DNA of 64,000 bases, from assembly GCA_905182305.1 (NCBI GenBank), contig CAJJBB010000006.1:186001-250000 (forward strand), in the 5' to 3' direction. How positions within the stretch are numbered: the stretch's first letter is position 1; every line of letters starts with the position of its first letter. Shown one piece after another: positions 1-9,211 of this stretch. Position numbers and translations under genes: made by a program. The notes below the pieces were generated by a model. It searched no databases, had not been told where the DNA came from, and was given only the letters and a program-made list of their open reading frames with translations. The stretch is from Flavobacteria bacterium MS024-2A. Lineage in GTDB: Bacteria; Bacteroidota; Bacteroidia; Flavobacteriales; Flavobacteriaceae.

Positions 1-1239
1 AATAAAGGATACAATATCAGCATCTTGTTCAATAGCACCAGATTCTCTTAAATCAGAAAGCATAGGACGTTTAGTCCCTCCTCTAGTTTCTACTGCTCGT
101 GAAAGTTGTGAAAGTGCGATTACAGGGATATTTAATTCTTTGGCTAATGCTTTTAAATTTCTTGAAATTGTTGAAATTTCTTGTTCTCTATTCCCTGATT
201 TAGTACTCGTTCCAGCGGTCATTAGTTGAAGATAATCCACTACAATTAATTTAATTCCATGTTGGGAAGATAGTCTTCGTGATTTTGCCCGCAAGTCAAA
301 AATAGATAAAGAGGGAGTGTCATCAATGAAAAGGGGAGCCTTTTCAAGATCGGTTACTTTAACATTTAATTGCTGCCATTCATGATCAGCTAATTTTCCG
401 GTTCTTAATTTTTCAGAAGACAGGCCTGTTTCTGCTGAAATTAAACGTGTAATTAGCTGTACAGACGACATTTCAAGAGAAAAGAAAGCAACGGGTATTT
501 GTTTAGTTACGGCTATGTTTCTGGCCATTGATAATGTCAAAGCTGTTTTACCCATACCTGGTCGTGCTGCAATAATAATTAAATCGCTAGGCTGCCAGCC
601 AGAGGTTAGCTTGTCAAGTTTTTCAAAACCAGTGCTCACACCACTTAATCCATCGCGTTTTGAAATTTCCTCAATGCGCTTTTTAGCTTCTATAACAAGG
701 TTTTGAGCTGATTCTGATGATCTCTTGATGTTCCCTTGGTTAACTTCATATAATTTAGACTCTGCTTCATCTAAAAGGTCAAATACATCAGTTGATTCTT
801 TATAAGAGCTTTCAATAATTTCATTTGAAATTTTTATCAAACTTCTTTGAATAAATTTCTGAAGGATAATTCTAGCATGAAATTCAATATGTGCTGAAGA
901 AGCTACTCGCTGAGAAAGTTGTACTAAATAAAACTCACCTCCAACAGTCTCTAATTTACCTTTTTTACGAAGTTCTGAAGAAACTGTAAGTAAATCTACG
1001 GGTTGTGAATCTTGAAAAAGTTGATAAATTGCCTCAAAAATATGTTGGTGAGCTGTTTTATAAAAGGCATCAGGCTGAAGAATATCGATTACTTCATCTA
1101 CTCCTTTTTTATCAATTAACATAGCACCCAAAACAGCCTCTTCTAATTCTAAAGCTTGTGGAGGAATTCTACCCTGTTGAAGATTTATTACAGCTGGATT
1201 TGGTGTTTTTTTATATTCAAGTGCCTGCTTTTTTTCCAT
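1..1239 (-). CDS. dnaB: Replicative DNA helicase DnaB (3' end cut by window edge)
   Basis: This is the hexameric helicase that unwinds DNA at the replication fork and loads primase. The reading frame starts at ATG 1239 and stays open to base 1, giving 413 codons. It begins MEKKQALEYKK. The N-terminal DnaB domain covers about residues 25-130. The RecA-like ATPase core carries the Walker A sequence ARPGMGKT near residue 228. The visible end contains the DnaB motif SDLRESGAIEQDAD. The last 80-100 residues, with the arginine finger, lie outside the window. It is downstream of accA on the same strand with about 95 bp between them. The visible part shows no lesion. Confidence 0.96.
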   Translation of the reverse strand, partial: MEKKQALEYKKTPNPAVINLQQGRIPPQALELEEAVLGAMLIDKKGVDEVIDILQPDAFYKTAHQHIFEAIYQLFQDSQPVDLLTVSSELRKKGKLETVGGEFYLVQLSQRVASSAHIEFHARIILQKFIQRSLIKISNEIIESSYKESTDVFDLLDEAESKLYEVNQGNIKRSSESAQNLVIEAKKRIEEISKRDGLSGVSTGFEKLDKLTSGWQPSDLIIIAARPGMGKTALTLSMARNIAVTKQIPVAFFSLEMSSVQLITRLISAETGLSSEKLRTGKLADHEWQQLNVKVTDLEKAPLFIDDTPSLSIFDLRAKSRRLSSQHGIKLIVVDYLQLMTAGTSTKSGNREQEISTISRNLKALAKELNIPVIALSQLSRAVETRGGTKRPMLSDLRESGAIEQDADIVSFI

Positions 1240-1335
1240 GATACTAATCTACATCCTTTTCTGATTTCATGATAAAACAAACTATAAAGAATTTAATGTT
1301 TATAAGTTTATAAAAATGTTGATAAGCTAAGAAAG

Positions 1336-2289
1336 CTAATCTAAAAAATTCCCCATTTCAAGGAACTTATTCCTTCTTTTATCGATTCGCTCTTTTGAAG
1401 AATCTTTCTCCATTTTTTTAAATGCTGTCAATAGCTCTTTACGGACTGTCTTGAATGTCGTTTCACGATCAAAATGTGCTCCTCCTAGGGGTTCTTTGAT
1501 TATTTTATCAATTAATTTATTCTTAAGCATATCTTTAGAAGTAAGTTTTAAGGCTTCTGCAGCTTGTTCTTTATGTTCCCAGCTTCGCCACAAAATAGAG
1601 GAACAAGACTCAGGAGAAATAACAGAATACCAAGTATTTTCAAGCATAAAAACTTTGTCACCAACACCTATTCCCAGAGCACCTCCAGAAGCTCCTTCAC
1701 CGATAATTACAACAATTATGGGGACAGTAAGAGACATCATTTCAAAAATATTACGCGCAATTGCTTCTCCTTGGCCACGTTCTTCAGCTTCTAAGCCCGG
1801 AAAAGCTCCTGGGGTATCAATAAATGTAATAATTGGAATACCAAATTTATCTGCAGACTTCATTAAGCGTAAAGCCTTACGATAACCTTCAGGATTTGCC
1901 ATTCCAAAGTTTCTATACTGTCTTGTTTTAGTATTATATCCTTTTTGAGTCCCTACAAACATAAAAGATTGATCATCAATTTTTCCTAATCCTCCAACCA
2001 TTGCCTTATCATCTAAAACATTCCTGTCTCCATGAAGCTCTAAAAATGACTCTCCACAAAGTGCTCTTATATAGTCTAAAGTAAAAGGACGTGAAGGATG
2101 ACGTGAAAGTTGTACTCGTTGCCATGCTGAAAGATTAGCATAAATTTCTTCTTTAGTGTTTTTTAATTTTTTTTCAATCTGATCACATGTTTCAGTAACA
2201 TCAATATTACTCTTTTTTCCAATTAATTTACATTTATTAAGTTGATCATGTAACTCTTTAATTGGTAATTCAAAATCTAAATATTCCAT
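1336..2289 (-). CDS. accA: Acetyl-CoA carboxylase carboxyltransferase subunit alpha
   Basis: AccA pairs with AccD to move the carboxyl group from carboxybiotin to acetyl-CoA, making malonyl-CoA for fatty acid synthesis in the cytoplasm. The 317-residue product has the normal family length. It shows an N-terminal helical segment, then the crotonase-like core with [14 protein letters not shown] around residue 130, [10 protein letters not shown] and the oxyanion-forming [10 protein letters not shown]. The start is ATG 2289 ([13 protein letters not shown]). It lies upstream of dnaB and downstream of an EamA transporter on the same strand, so it may be part of a leftward transcription block. Confidence 0.97.
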   Translation of the reverse strand: MEYLDFELPIKELHDQLNKCKLIGKKSNIDVTETCDQIEKKLKNTKEEIYANLSAWQRVQLSRHPSRPFTLDYIRALCGESFLELHGDRNVLDDKAMVGGLGKIDDQSFMFVGTQKGYNTKTRQYRNFGMANPEGYRKALRLMKSADKFGIPIITFIDTPGAFPGLEAEERGQGEAIARNIFEMMSLTVPIIVVIIGEGASGGALGIGVGDKVFMLENTWYSVISPESCSSILWRSWEHKEQAAEALKLTSKDMLKNKLIDKIIKEPLGGAHFDRETTFKTVRKELLTAFKKMEKDSSKERIDKRRNKFLEMGNFLD

Positions 2290-2342
2290 AAAAAAATTGT
2301 CTGTGACAAATGTAAAAATTCTTTATAATTCAGGTTTGTTTT

Positions 2343-3224
2343 TTAAGATTCTTTCTTGTGTTTATATATACCATTCATCAAGATTGATACTAAAACTATG
2401 CAAAAACCAAGGTAAAACATTGGACTCAGATATTCTTTCTCATTCCAAATAGCAAGAGATAATAATATTCCATAGATAGGCTCTAGATTAATAATCATCA
2501 TAATGGTAAAAGATGATAAATGCTTCATGACCTTGATTGAAACATTGAACGCGTAAGAAGTACAGATAAAGGCTAAAATAAAAATCCATACAAAATCCCA
2601 GTCTTCAAATTGAAAATCATTTAGATTGTAATTACCAAAAAAAAGCACGTAGAGTATCCCTACTAATGCACCTATCAGTAATTCATAAAATGAAAGTGTT
2701 ATTGGGTGAGCTTTTTTTACCATTTGATTATTTAAAATTGTAAAAAGAGCAGAAAGAAATGCAGAGAATAAAGCAATTAATATACTTTGAAATTCTTCAA
2801 ATTCAGCATTGAATATTAGCCCTACTCCAAGGGCTGTAAATCCACCAAAAAAAATTTCGTAAACTAAAACTTTTCTTTTAATTAAAATTGGTTCCAACAT
2901 TGCTGTCATAAATGCGCCCGTGGCCATCATACTTAATGTTAAAGAAACCCCTGCAATTTTAATTGCATAAAAAAAAGTAGCCCAATGAATTGCAATAATG
3001 ACACCACCCATAAATACAGAGCTCCACATAGAAGTTTTAAGAATAAAGTATTTAGGGTTATATAAAATAAAATAAATGGCTAAACCTAAAGCAGCTAGAC
3101 CCATACGATAGATTACTAAGGGAATTGCATCAAGAGAAATTAAAGCTCCTAACACGGAGGAAAATCCAAAAATAACTACCACAAAGTGATACAGCAGAAG
3201 GCTTTTTGATCTATCGCTTTGCAT
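2343..3224 (-). CDS. EamA-family (drug/metabolite superfamily) membrane transporter
   Basis: A 293-residue inner-membrane protein with about ten predicted transmembrane helices arranged as two EamA halves (roughly residues 8-135 and 145-288). Families of this type export amino acids, purines or other small metabolites; the substrate cannot be read from the sequence. The start at 3224 overlaps the end of the neighbouring lptG-like gene by 14 bp, which points to translational coupling in one operon with the lptG-like and tgt genes. Nothing is unusual in length or composition. Confidence 0.85.
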   Translation of the reverse strand: MQSDRSKSLLLYHFVVVIFGFSSVLGALISLDAIPLVIYRMGLAALGLAIYFILYNPKYFILKTSMWSSVFMGGVIIAIHWATFFYAIKIAGVSLTLSMMATGAFMTAMLEPILIKRKVLVYEIFFGGFTALGVGLIFNAEFEEFQSILIALFSAFLSALFTILNNQMVKKAHPITLSFYELLIGALVGILYVLFFGNYNLNDFQFEDWDFVWIFILAFICTSYAFNVSIKVMKHLSSFTIMMIINLEPIYGILLSLAIWNEKEYLSPMFYLGFCIVLVSILMNGIYKHKKES

Positions 3225-4284
3225 GTCGTAAAAGAAAGAATGCTAATAAACCAAATAAAAACAAAGGTAACCAAGCAGCAATGAATGGTGGGAAAGTAGA
3301 TTTACTTACTAAAACACCAAAAATTTTATCAAAGAAAATAAATAGGAAACCTAAACTAATTCCAAAAGCTAAGTTCACCCCCATTCCTCCTCTTCTTTTA
3401 AATGAAGAAACAGCTACTGCTATAATCGTTAATATAAAAGCAGAAATAGGAATACTCCAGCGCTTATGTCTAACTAGTAAATGGCTATTTATTAGTTTAG
3501 ACCCTCGTTCTCGTTCCTCATCAATAAATTGATTCAGTTCAGAAAAAGTAAGCGTTTCAGCCATATAATTTACAGGAGCTAAATCATCAATTTCAAAGTC
3601 AAATATAGTGTCTTTTCTTGCATTAGCTTGGTAGCGTTCACTATCACCAAAAAAAGATCGTTTAGTGTAATTCGATAAACGGAAAATACTATCTTTTTCT
3701 ATCCAACGAATTCTATTTGCTTTAATTTTAAATTCTAGTTTATTTCCTTCAAAATGTTCCAAGGTGAAATTTGTTGCCCTCTTTCTTATTGGATCATAAC
3801 TACTGATATAAATAAACTCATTTTCATTAATTTGTTGAAAAACCTTTGATGTATTCCTCGCTTTTTTTGTAATAAGGTATTTATATCTAAAATCATTAAA
3901 TCCAAGGTTTGATTTTGGAACAATAAACATACCTGCAAAAAATGCAAATACTGCAATGAACATTGCAGCTAGCAAGAATGGTTTTAAAAACCTGAAAAAT
4001 GAAATTCCTGAACTTAAAATTGCAATTACCTCAGTATTATTTGCCAGTTTTGAAGTAAACCAGATTACGGATAAAAAAAGAAAAATTGGAAATAATAGAT
4101 TCGCAAAATACCAGGTGAAATCAACATAGTATTCCAATATGGTCATAAATGGAATTTCTTTTTCTTTAAATTTATCAATCTTTTCAGCAACATCTACCAT
4201 TATTCCTATAGGAATAAAAAGTAATATCATCACTGAAAAAGTGCCTATATAGCGCTTAATAATGTATAAATCAATGAGTTTCAT
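3211..4284 (-). CDS. LptF/LptG family permease of the lipopolysaccharide export ABC system
   Basis: This is a YjgP/YjgQ-type permease. Family members form the inner-membrane LptFG part of the machine that pulls lipopolysaccharide out of the membrane and passes it to LptC/LptA. The 357-residue product has N-terminal transmembrane segments (residues about 12-35, 50-75, 95-120), a periplasmic beta-jellyroll-like middle (about 125-265) and a C-terminal helical bundle. I chose ATG 4284 (MKLIDLYIIKRYIG) because the longer frame to 4332 runs into tgt and adds a polar stretch not typical of the family. The start is 1 bp from the tgt stop. LptF and LptG cannot be separated here; LptG is the likelier name from gene order. 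Confidence 0.9.
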   Translation of the reverse strand: MKLIDLYIIKRYIGTFSVMILLFIPIGIMVDVAEKIDKFKEKEIPFMTILEYYVDFTWYFANLLFPIFLFLSVIWFTSKLANNTEVIAILSSGISFFRFLKPFLLAAMFIAVFAFFAGMFIVPKSNLGFNDFRYKYLITKKARNTSKVFQQINENEFIYISSYDPIRKRATNFTLEHFEGNKLEFKIKANRIRWIEKDSIFRLSNYTKRSFFGDSERYQANARKDTIFDFEIDDLAPVNYMAETLTFSELNQFIDEERERGSKLINSHLLVRHKRWSIPISAFILTIIAVAVSSFKRRGGMGVNLAFGISLGFLFIFFDKIFGVLVSKSTFPPFIAAWLPLFLFGLLAFFLLRHAKR

Positions 4285-4285
4285 T

Positions 4286-5416
4286 CTACAACCGTGGTTC
4301 CATTTGTAGTACCATTTTACTTTTCCAAGCACTAAAAGTTCCTGCTAAGATATGTTTTCTGGCCTCACGAACCAACCAGAGATAAAAACTCAAATTATGA
4401 AGGGTTGCAATTTGCTTCCCAAGCATTTCATTAACAGTAAATAAATGGCGTAAATAAGCTTTACTATAGTCTAAATCAGCAAAACAATAGCCTGCAGTAT
4501 CAATAGGAGAAAAATCATTTTCCCATTTTTTATTTTTAATATTAATTGTCCCTTCAGCTGTGAAAAGCATACCATTTCTTGCATTTCTTGATGGTAAAAC
4601 ACAGTCAAACATATCAATACCCAATGCAATATTCTCAAGTAAATTAATTGGAGTTCCTACGCCCATTAAATATCGTGGCTTATCTTTAGGAAGTACTTGA
4701 CATACAACATCCGTCATGGCATACATTTCCTCTGCTGGTTCACCAACGGAAAGACCACCAATTGCATTGGCAGGCAAATCTTGTTCAGCAATAAATTCAG
4801 CTGATATTTTACGTAAATCCTTATATGTACTTCCCTGAACAATTGGAAACAAAGTTTGCTCATAATTATAAGGCATGGGTAATTTTTTGTGAGTTTCAAT
4901 ACAACGCATTAACCAACGATGGGTTCGCTCCATAGAGTTTTTAGCGTAATTATAATCGCATGGGTAAGGGGTACATTCATCAAAAGCCATTATAATGTCT
5001 GCACCAATGGATCGCTGGATTTCTATGGCACGTTCGGGAGTAAAAAAATGGTATGAACCATCGATGTGTGATTTAAATTTTACTCCTTCTTCTTTTATTT
5101 TTCTATTGGCAGATAAGGAGTATACTTGGTATCCGCCTGAATCAGTTAAAATGGGCTTTTCCCATCCCATAAATTTATGAAGACCACCTGCTTGCTCTAA
5201 AATTCCTGTTCCAGGACGTAAGAATAAATGATAGGTGTTTCCTAAAATTATATCCGGTTTAATGTCGTTTTTTAATTCTCTCTGGTGAACTCCTTTTACG
5301 GTTGCCGATGTACCAACCGGCATAAAAATTGGTGTTTCAATCGTTCCGTGGTCAGTAATGAGAGATCCAGCACGTGCTTGTGAGCTAGGGTCGTTTGCGA
5401 AAAGTGTAAAATCCAT
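4286..5416 (-). CDS. tgt: Queuine tRNA-ribosyltransferase (tRNA-guanine transglycosylase)
   Basis: Tgt exchanges guanine 34 of GUN-anticodon tRNAs for preQ1 or queuine. The 376-residue product has the catalytic LTDSGGYQVYSL segment, the MAFDECTPYP segment, GGLSVGEP and the C-terminal DCVLPSRNARNG motif with the nucleophile region. I use ATG 5416 (MDFTLFANDP); the upstream start at 5446 only adds ten residues. The zinc knuckle usually written CxCxxC is reduced to a single Cys (AGYCFADLDYSK), with the later HNL histidine kept; see findings. It is immediately upstream of the lptG-like gene. Confidence 0.95.
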   Translation of the reverse strand: MDFTLFANDPSSQARAGSLITDHGTIETPIFMPVGTSATVKGVHQRELKNDIKPDIILGNTYHLFLRPGTGILEQAGGLHKFMGWEKPILTDSGGYQVYSLSANRKIKEEGVKFKSHIDGSYHFFTPERAIEIQRSIGADIIMAFDECTPYPCDYNYAKNSMERTHRWLMRCIETHKKLPMPYNYEQTLFPIVQGSTYKDLRKISAEFIAEQDLPANAIGGLSVGEPAEEMYAMTDVVCQVLPKDKPRYLMGVGTPINLLENIALGIDMFDCVLPSRNARNGMLFTAEGTINIKNKKWENDFSPIDTAGYCFADLDYSKAYLRHLFTVNEMLGKQIATLHNLSFYLWLVREARKHILAGTFSAWKSKMVLQMEPRL

Positions 5417-5556
5417 TGAGTACAAAGATAGTATTCTACAAGCCAATCAATGAGTCATAATCATTGTTAATTACTTTGAAAATAACTTTACGAAAATATC
5501 TGTTATCCTTTTTTATAATGTAGTTAATGGATTACTTTTACCTCAAATAAAATTTT

Positions 5557-6402
5557 ATGTCAGATATTAAATTACTTGAAAATATAAGCACTCAAGTTCG
5601 ACGAGACATTCTTCGCATGGTTCATAAAGTTAACTCAGGTCATCCAGGAGGTTCTTTGGGATGCGTAGAATTTTTTGTTTCGCTCTATTTCAGTGTAATG
5701 GAAATAAAAATTCCATTTTCTATGAATGGAAAGAATGAGGATATTTTTTTTCTTTCAAATGGTCATATTTCACCAGTATTTTATAGTGTTTTAGCACGTA
5801 AAGGATATTTTCCTTTAGAAGAACTAAATACTTTCAGATTAATAAATTCTCGATTACAAGGACATCCAACCACTCATGAGGGTCTTCCTGGAATAAGAGT
5901 TGCCTCCGGTTCACTTGGTCAAGGACTTTCTGTTGCAATTGGTGCAGCTTTGACAAAAAAATTAAATAATGATCCTAAAACTGTCTTTGTACTCCTAGGA
6001 GATGGAGAACTTCAAGAAGGTCAAAATTGGGAAGCCTTAATGTATGCAGCAGGTAAAGGAGTTGATAATATTATTGCAACCATAGATTTAAACGGAAAAC
6101 AAATTGATGGGAGTACGAATGAAGTATTACCAATGGGAGATATTGCTCAAAAATTTAAAGCCTTTGGATGGGAAGTTTTAGCTGTAAAAGAAGGAAATAA
6201 TATTAAAAAAATAATTGACACAATAAAATTAGCCAAAGATAAATTAGGACAAAAAAGGCCTATTGCCATCCTTTTACATACAGAAATGGGTAATGGTGTA
6301 GATTTTATGATGCATACCCACGCTTGGCATGGTAAAGCGCCTAATGATGAACAATTAAAAGACGCATTAACACAAAACAAAGAAACTCTAGGGGATTATT
6401 AA
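5557..6402 (+). CDS. Transketolase, N-terminal (thiamine pyrophosphate) subunit
   Basis: First half of a split transketolase, a thiamine-diphosphate enzyme of the pentose phosphate pathway that moves two-carbon ketol units between sugars. The 281-residue subunit begins SDIKLLENIS and holds the TPP/Mg motif that opens GDGELQEGQNWEA and ends near DLNGKQIDG (about residues 148-190), plus SGHPGGSLG near residue 30. It is followed 14 bp later by the C-terminal subunit on the same strand, so the two are co-transcribed. Split transketolases are common in Bacteroidota, archaea and some Firmicutes; this is a normal arrangement rather than a broken gene. Confidence 0.95.
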   Translation: MSDIKLLENISTQVRRDILRMVHKVNSGHPGGSLGCVEFFVSLYFSVMEIKIPFSMNGKNEDIFFLSNGHISPVFYSVLARKGYFPLEELNTFRLINSRLQGHPTTHEGLPGIRVASGSLGQGLSVAIGAALTKKLNNDPKTVFVLLGDGELQEGQNWEALMYAAGKGVDNIIATIDLNGKQIDGSTNEVLPMGDIAQKFKAFGWEVLAVKEGNNIKKIIDTIKLAKDKLGQKRPIAILLHTEMGNGVDFMMHTHAWHGKAPNDEQLKDALTQNKETLGDY

Positions 6403-6416
6403 CACTTACGAATACT

Positions 6417-7370
6417 ATGAAACAATATACCAATCAAGGAAGTAATGATACCCGTTCAGGTTTTGGAGACGGATTAACTGAATTAGGAAGGACCAACCCA
6501 AATGTTGTAGCCTTATGTGCTGACTTAATTGGCTCTTTAAAAATGCAAAACTTCATAGATGAAAACCCAGAACGTTTTTTTCAAATTGGAATAGCAGAAG
6601 CTAATATGATAGGAATAGCGGCAGGTCTTACCATTGGGGGAAAAATACCGTTTACGGGAACTTTTGCTAATTTTTCTACTGGACGTGTTTATGATCAAAT
6701 TAGACAATCTATAGCATATTCAGGGAAAAATGTCAAAATATGTGCCTCACATGCTGGAGTAACCCTTGGAGAGGATGGCGCAACCCACCAAATACTAGAG
6801 GATATTGGAATGATGAAAATGCTGCCCGGCATGACCGTTATAAATCCTTGTGACTATAACCAAACAAAAGCAGCTACTATAGCTATTGCTGATTTTAATG
6901 GCCCTGTTTATTTACGTTTTGGTCGTCCAAAAGTTCCCAATTTTACAACACCTGAAACTGGATTTGAAGTTGGAAAAGGAATTTTATTAAATCCAGGTAC
7001 TGATGTTACTATTATTGCTACCGGACATTTAGTTTGGGAAGCTTTAAAAGCTAGTGAAGAATTAGAAAGAGAAGGTATATACGCTGAGGTAATAAACATT
7101 CATACCATAAAACCATTGGACGAGGATATTATTCTTAAATCTGTTCAAAAAACAGGATGTTTAGTAAGTGCAGAAGAACATAACTACCTTGGTGGTATGG
7201 GTGAAAGTATCGCAGGCCTTTTAGCTTTAAAAAGCCCATGCCCAATTGAGTTTGTAGCTACTCAAGACACTTTTGGTGAATCTGGAACCCCAGCACAACT
7301 AATGAGTAAATACGGTTTAGATAAAAAAGCAATTATGGCTAAGGTTACTAGTGTGCTAAAACGAAAATAA
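6417..7370 (+). CDS. Transketolase, C-terminal subunit
   Basis: Second half of the split transketolase. The 317-residue protein carries the pyrimidine-binding domain (residues about 10-175, with the catalytic-Glu region GIAEANMIGIAAG and HAGVTLGEDGATHQ) and the transketolase C-terminal domain (about 185-310, with SAEEHNYLGGMGE). It would assemble with the product of the upstream gene into an alpha2beta2 enzyme. The start at 6417 lies 14 bp after the stop of the first subunit. Length and motifs are as expected. A 1-deoxyxylulose-5-phosphate synthase half is a less likely alternative because the partner is clearly transketolase-type. Confidence 0.94.
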   Translation: MKQYTNQGSNDTRSGFGDGLTELGRTNPNVVALCADLIGSLKMQNFIDENPERFFQIGIAEANMIGIAAGLTIGGKIPFTGTFANFSTGRVYDQIRQSIAYSGKNVKICASHAGVTLGEDGATHQILEDIGMMKMLPGMTVINPCDYNQTKAATIAIADFNGPVYLRFGRPKVPNFTTPETGFEVGKGILLNPGTDVTIIATGHLVWEALKASEELEREGIYAEVINIHTIKPLDEDIILKSVQKTGCLVSAEEHNYLGGMGESIAGLLALKSPCPIEFVATQDTFGESGTPAQLMSKYGLDKKAIMAKVTSVLKRK

Positions 7371-7448
7371 TTCTGGAATAATGAATGTGAAATTTTATGT
7401 ATTTTAAATAACAATGTTAAAACTAAAGAATGATAAGAATCTTATCTA

Positions 7449-8231
7449 TTAGTCTGTATCCAAATAATCGTTTAATCCATCTTCGTCCGTGTCATCAGCT
7501 ATACCATCTCCGTCAACATCAAACTCTTGAGAAGTTGGGATTCCATCACCATCATGGTCAGATACATTAAAAGTGTAGAGCTTAATTTTGAAGATTAAAG
7601 GAGAATAGGCAGGAATTGAACCTGCTGGACTACTAAAGTAACCAAGTCCTGAAGGAAGAAACATGGCTCCCTGGCCAAATGATTCGAAATCTACAGTATT
7701 ATCGTTATTAACTTGATAAGTACCACTTTTAAAAGCAGGCATAGCTTCTCTAAAACCACGAACAACTTGGGTTAAATCAAACCAAACTGGGCTTGTAGAC
7801 TGATCAAAAACATTTCCATTTAATAACGAGCCTTCATAAGATAAATAGGTGGAATCAACTGAGGAAGGACTTTGGCCTATCCCCTCTCTAGCTACTAAGT
7901 AATATAAATCATGGTTTACAAAAGAACCATTTGATATTTTCACACGAATGCTATTTTTCTTAACCTGACCAATTAAAGGTATTTTAGAACTATTTTCACC
8001 TGCTATAGTATCAATTTTGAGAAAATTATAACCCCCAGTGATGGATTCATTAAAAGATAAATTCTCATAATCCTCATAATTATAAAAATGAGTGGATAAA
8101 TAATCTTTTAAGATTTGATCATCAGCAATGGCCTGTTCTGCTATATCGCGAGGTAATTCAACCTGTTCTTCTTTTTTACAAGAAATAATTAGAATTGAAA
8201 ATAGTAAAATAAATGTTATTTTTTTTGTCAA
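7449..8231 (-). CDS. FKBP-type peptidyl-prolyl isomerase lipoprotein with calcium-repeat tail
   Basis: A 260-residue secreted protein. The N-terminus has a lipoprotein signal ending ILIISC, with Cys near residue 18. The middle (about 95-225) fits an FKBP domain (YLSYEGSLLNGNVFDQS, then GFREAMPAFKSG and a GLGYF segment). FKBPs catalyse cis-trans isomerisation of proline bonds and assist folding, here probably at the periplasmic membrane face. The C-terminus has three acidic DxDxDG-type units (DHDGDGIPTSQEFDVDGDGI) resembling thrombospondin-3/EF-hand loops. The gene is convergent with the transketolase pair. Catalytic activity is inferred from the fold only. Confidence 0.82.
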   Translation of the reverse strand: MTKKITFILLFSILIISCKKEEQVELPRDIAEQAIADDQILKDYLSTHFYNYEDYENLSFNESITGGYNFLKIDTIAGENSSKIPLIGQVKKNSIRVKISNGSFVNHDLYYLVAREGIGQSPSSVDSTYLSYEGSLLNGNVFDQSTSPVWFDLTQVVRGFREAMPAFKSGTYQVNNDNTVDFESFGQGAMFLPSGLGYFSSPAGSIPAYSPLIFKIKLYTFNVSDHDGDGIPTSQEFDVDGDGIADDTDEDGLNDYLDTD

Positions 8232-8250
8232 GATTACTTTATTTTAAGCA

Positions 8251-8279
8251 TTGCAAGATACAATTTTACTTTATTTTTG
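8251..8279 (+). promoter_or_regulatory. Predicted promoter of the Hsp15 gene
   Basis: TTG at 8251-8253 and TATTTTTG at 8272-8279 match the Bacteroidota -33/-7 pattern with an 18-bp gap. The -7 box ends 26 bp before the ATG at 8306. It would drive the Hsp15 and phosphoribosyltransferase pair. Prediction from sequence only. Confidence 0.5.
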
Positions 8280-8305
8280 TTTAAATCTCTTAACGAAATT
8301 TAAGT

Positions 8306-8683
8306 ATGAGGATTGATCAGTATTTATGGTGTGTGCGCTTGTATAAATCTAGAAATATAGCTAATTCAGTATGTAAAAAAGGGATGATTAAATTAAACGG
8401 ACAAAAGGTAAAGCCTTCGAGAGACATATTACCTTTAGATTACATTGAAATTAGAAAAGACCAAATATGGCGGAAATTCCAAATTTTAGACATTCCGAAG
8501 ACTAGAATGGGAGCAAAATTAGTGCCTCTTTATATTTTTGAAAAAACAGATCCATCTGTTTTTGAGATTAAAGAATTACAACAATTATCTGGGAGTAAAT
8601 CCAGAGATGAAGGAACTGGAAGGCCAACTAAAAAAGACAGAAGAGAGATTGATGATTTATTTATAGAACAATCAGAAACATGA
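8306..8683 (+). CDS. hslR: S4-domain RNA-binding protein, Hsp15 family
   Basis: Hsp15 binds stalled 50S subunits that carry nascent chain-tRNA and helps recycle them. The 125-residue product is an S4 domain (MRIDQYLWCVRLYKSRN to about residue 60) plus a basic tail with RDEGTGRPTKKDRRE, typical of Bacteroidota Hsp15. The length fits the family (E. coli about 133). It is followed 24 bp later by a phosphoribosyltransferase gene on the same strand, probably one transcript. Confidence 0.88.
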   Translation: MRIDQYLWCVRLYKSRNIANSVCKKGMIKLNGQKVKPSRDILPLDYIEIRKDQIWRKFQILDIPKTRMGAKLVPLYIFEKTDPSVFEIKELQQLSGSKSRDEGTGRPTKKDRREIDDLFIEQSET

Positions 8684-8707
8684 GATTTGTAAGTAATAAA
8701 CTATACT

Positions 8708-9211
8708 ATGGATTTAAAAAAAAATAAAATAAAATCAGCAATAGATATTCAATCTAGCATTAGGCGTATTGCATACCAATTATATGAAACTAACATTGAT
8801 GAAACTACTTTAGTGCTTGTTGGCATTGAAAAAAAAGGAGCCTATTTATCAAAATTAATTGGATTAGAACTCTGTGAAATTAGTAATATTAAGTTAATTC
8901 ATGTAACCTTAGAATTAAACAAAAAAAAACCGCAAAACACCATCCAAAGTTCATTACCAATATCTCAAATGGAAAATCATTCCATTGTAATTGTTGATGA
9001 TGTCCTAAATACTGGGAGTACATTAATTTATGCTGTAAATCACTTTTTACAAATTTCTGTAAAACAAATTAAAACTGTGGTAATGGTAAATAGAAACCAT
9101 AAAAAATACCCTATTAAAGCCGATTTTAAAGGTCTTTCCTTATCCACTTCGTTAAATGACCATGTGACAGTAGTTTTAGAAGGTAATGAAAGCGGAATAT
9201 ACTTAAGCTAA
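8708..9211 (+). CDS. Type I phosphoribosyltransferase (PyrR-like)
   Basis: The 167-residue protein has the PRPP-binding signature VIVDDVLNTGSTLIYA near residues 95-110, the hallmark of type I phosphoribosyltransferases. The fold and length resemble PyrR, which can have uracil phosphoribosyltransferase and pyrimidine-operon attenuator activity, but the substrate cannot be settled here and no pyrimidine gene is adjacent. Its stop overlaps the end of the convergent shikimate kinase gene by 9 bp. Confidence 0.8.
   Translation: MDLKKNKIKSAIDIQSSIRRIAYQLYETNIDETTLVLVGIEKKGAYLSKLIGLELCEISNIKLIHVTLELNKKKPQNTIQSSLPISQMENHSIVIVDDVLNTGSTLIYAVNHFLQISVKQIKTVVMVNRNHKKYPIKADFKGLSLSTSLNDHVTVVLEGNESGIYLS

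Noticed and set aside
3206-3532. Plus-strand frame of 108 codons
   Set aside because: Antisense shadow of the lptG-like gene, low-complexity Lys/Pro/Asn content.
5557-7370. Transketolase as a gene broken in two
   Set aside because: Separate N- and C-terminal transketolase genes are a normal, functional arrangement in this phylum; both halves have proper starts and intact motifs.
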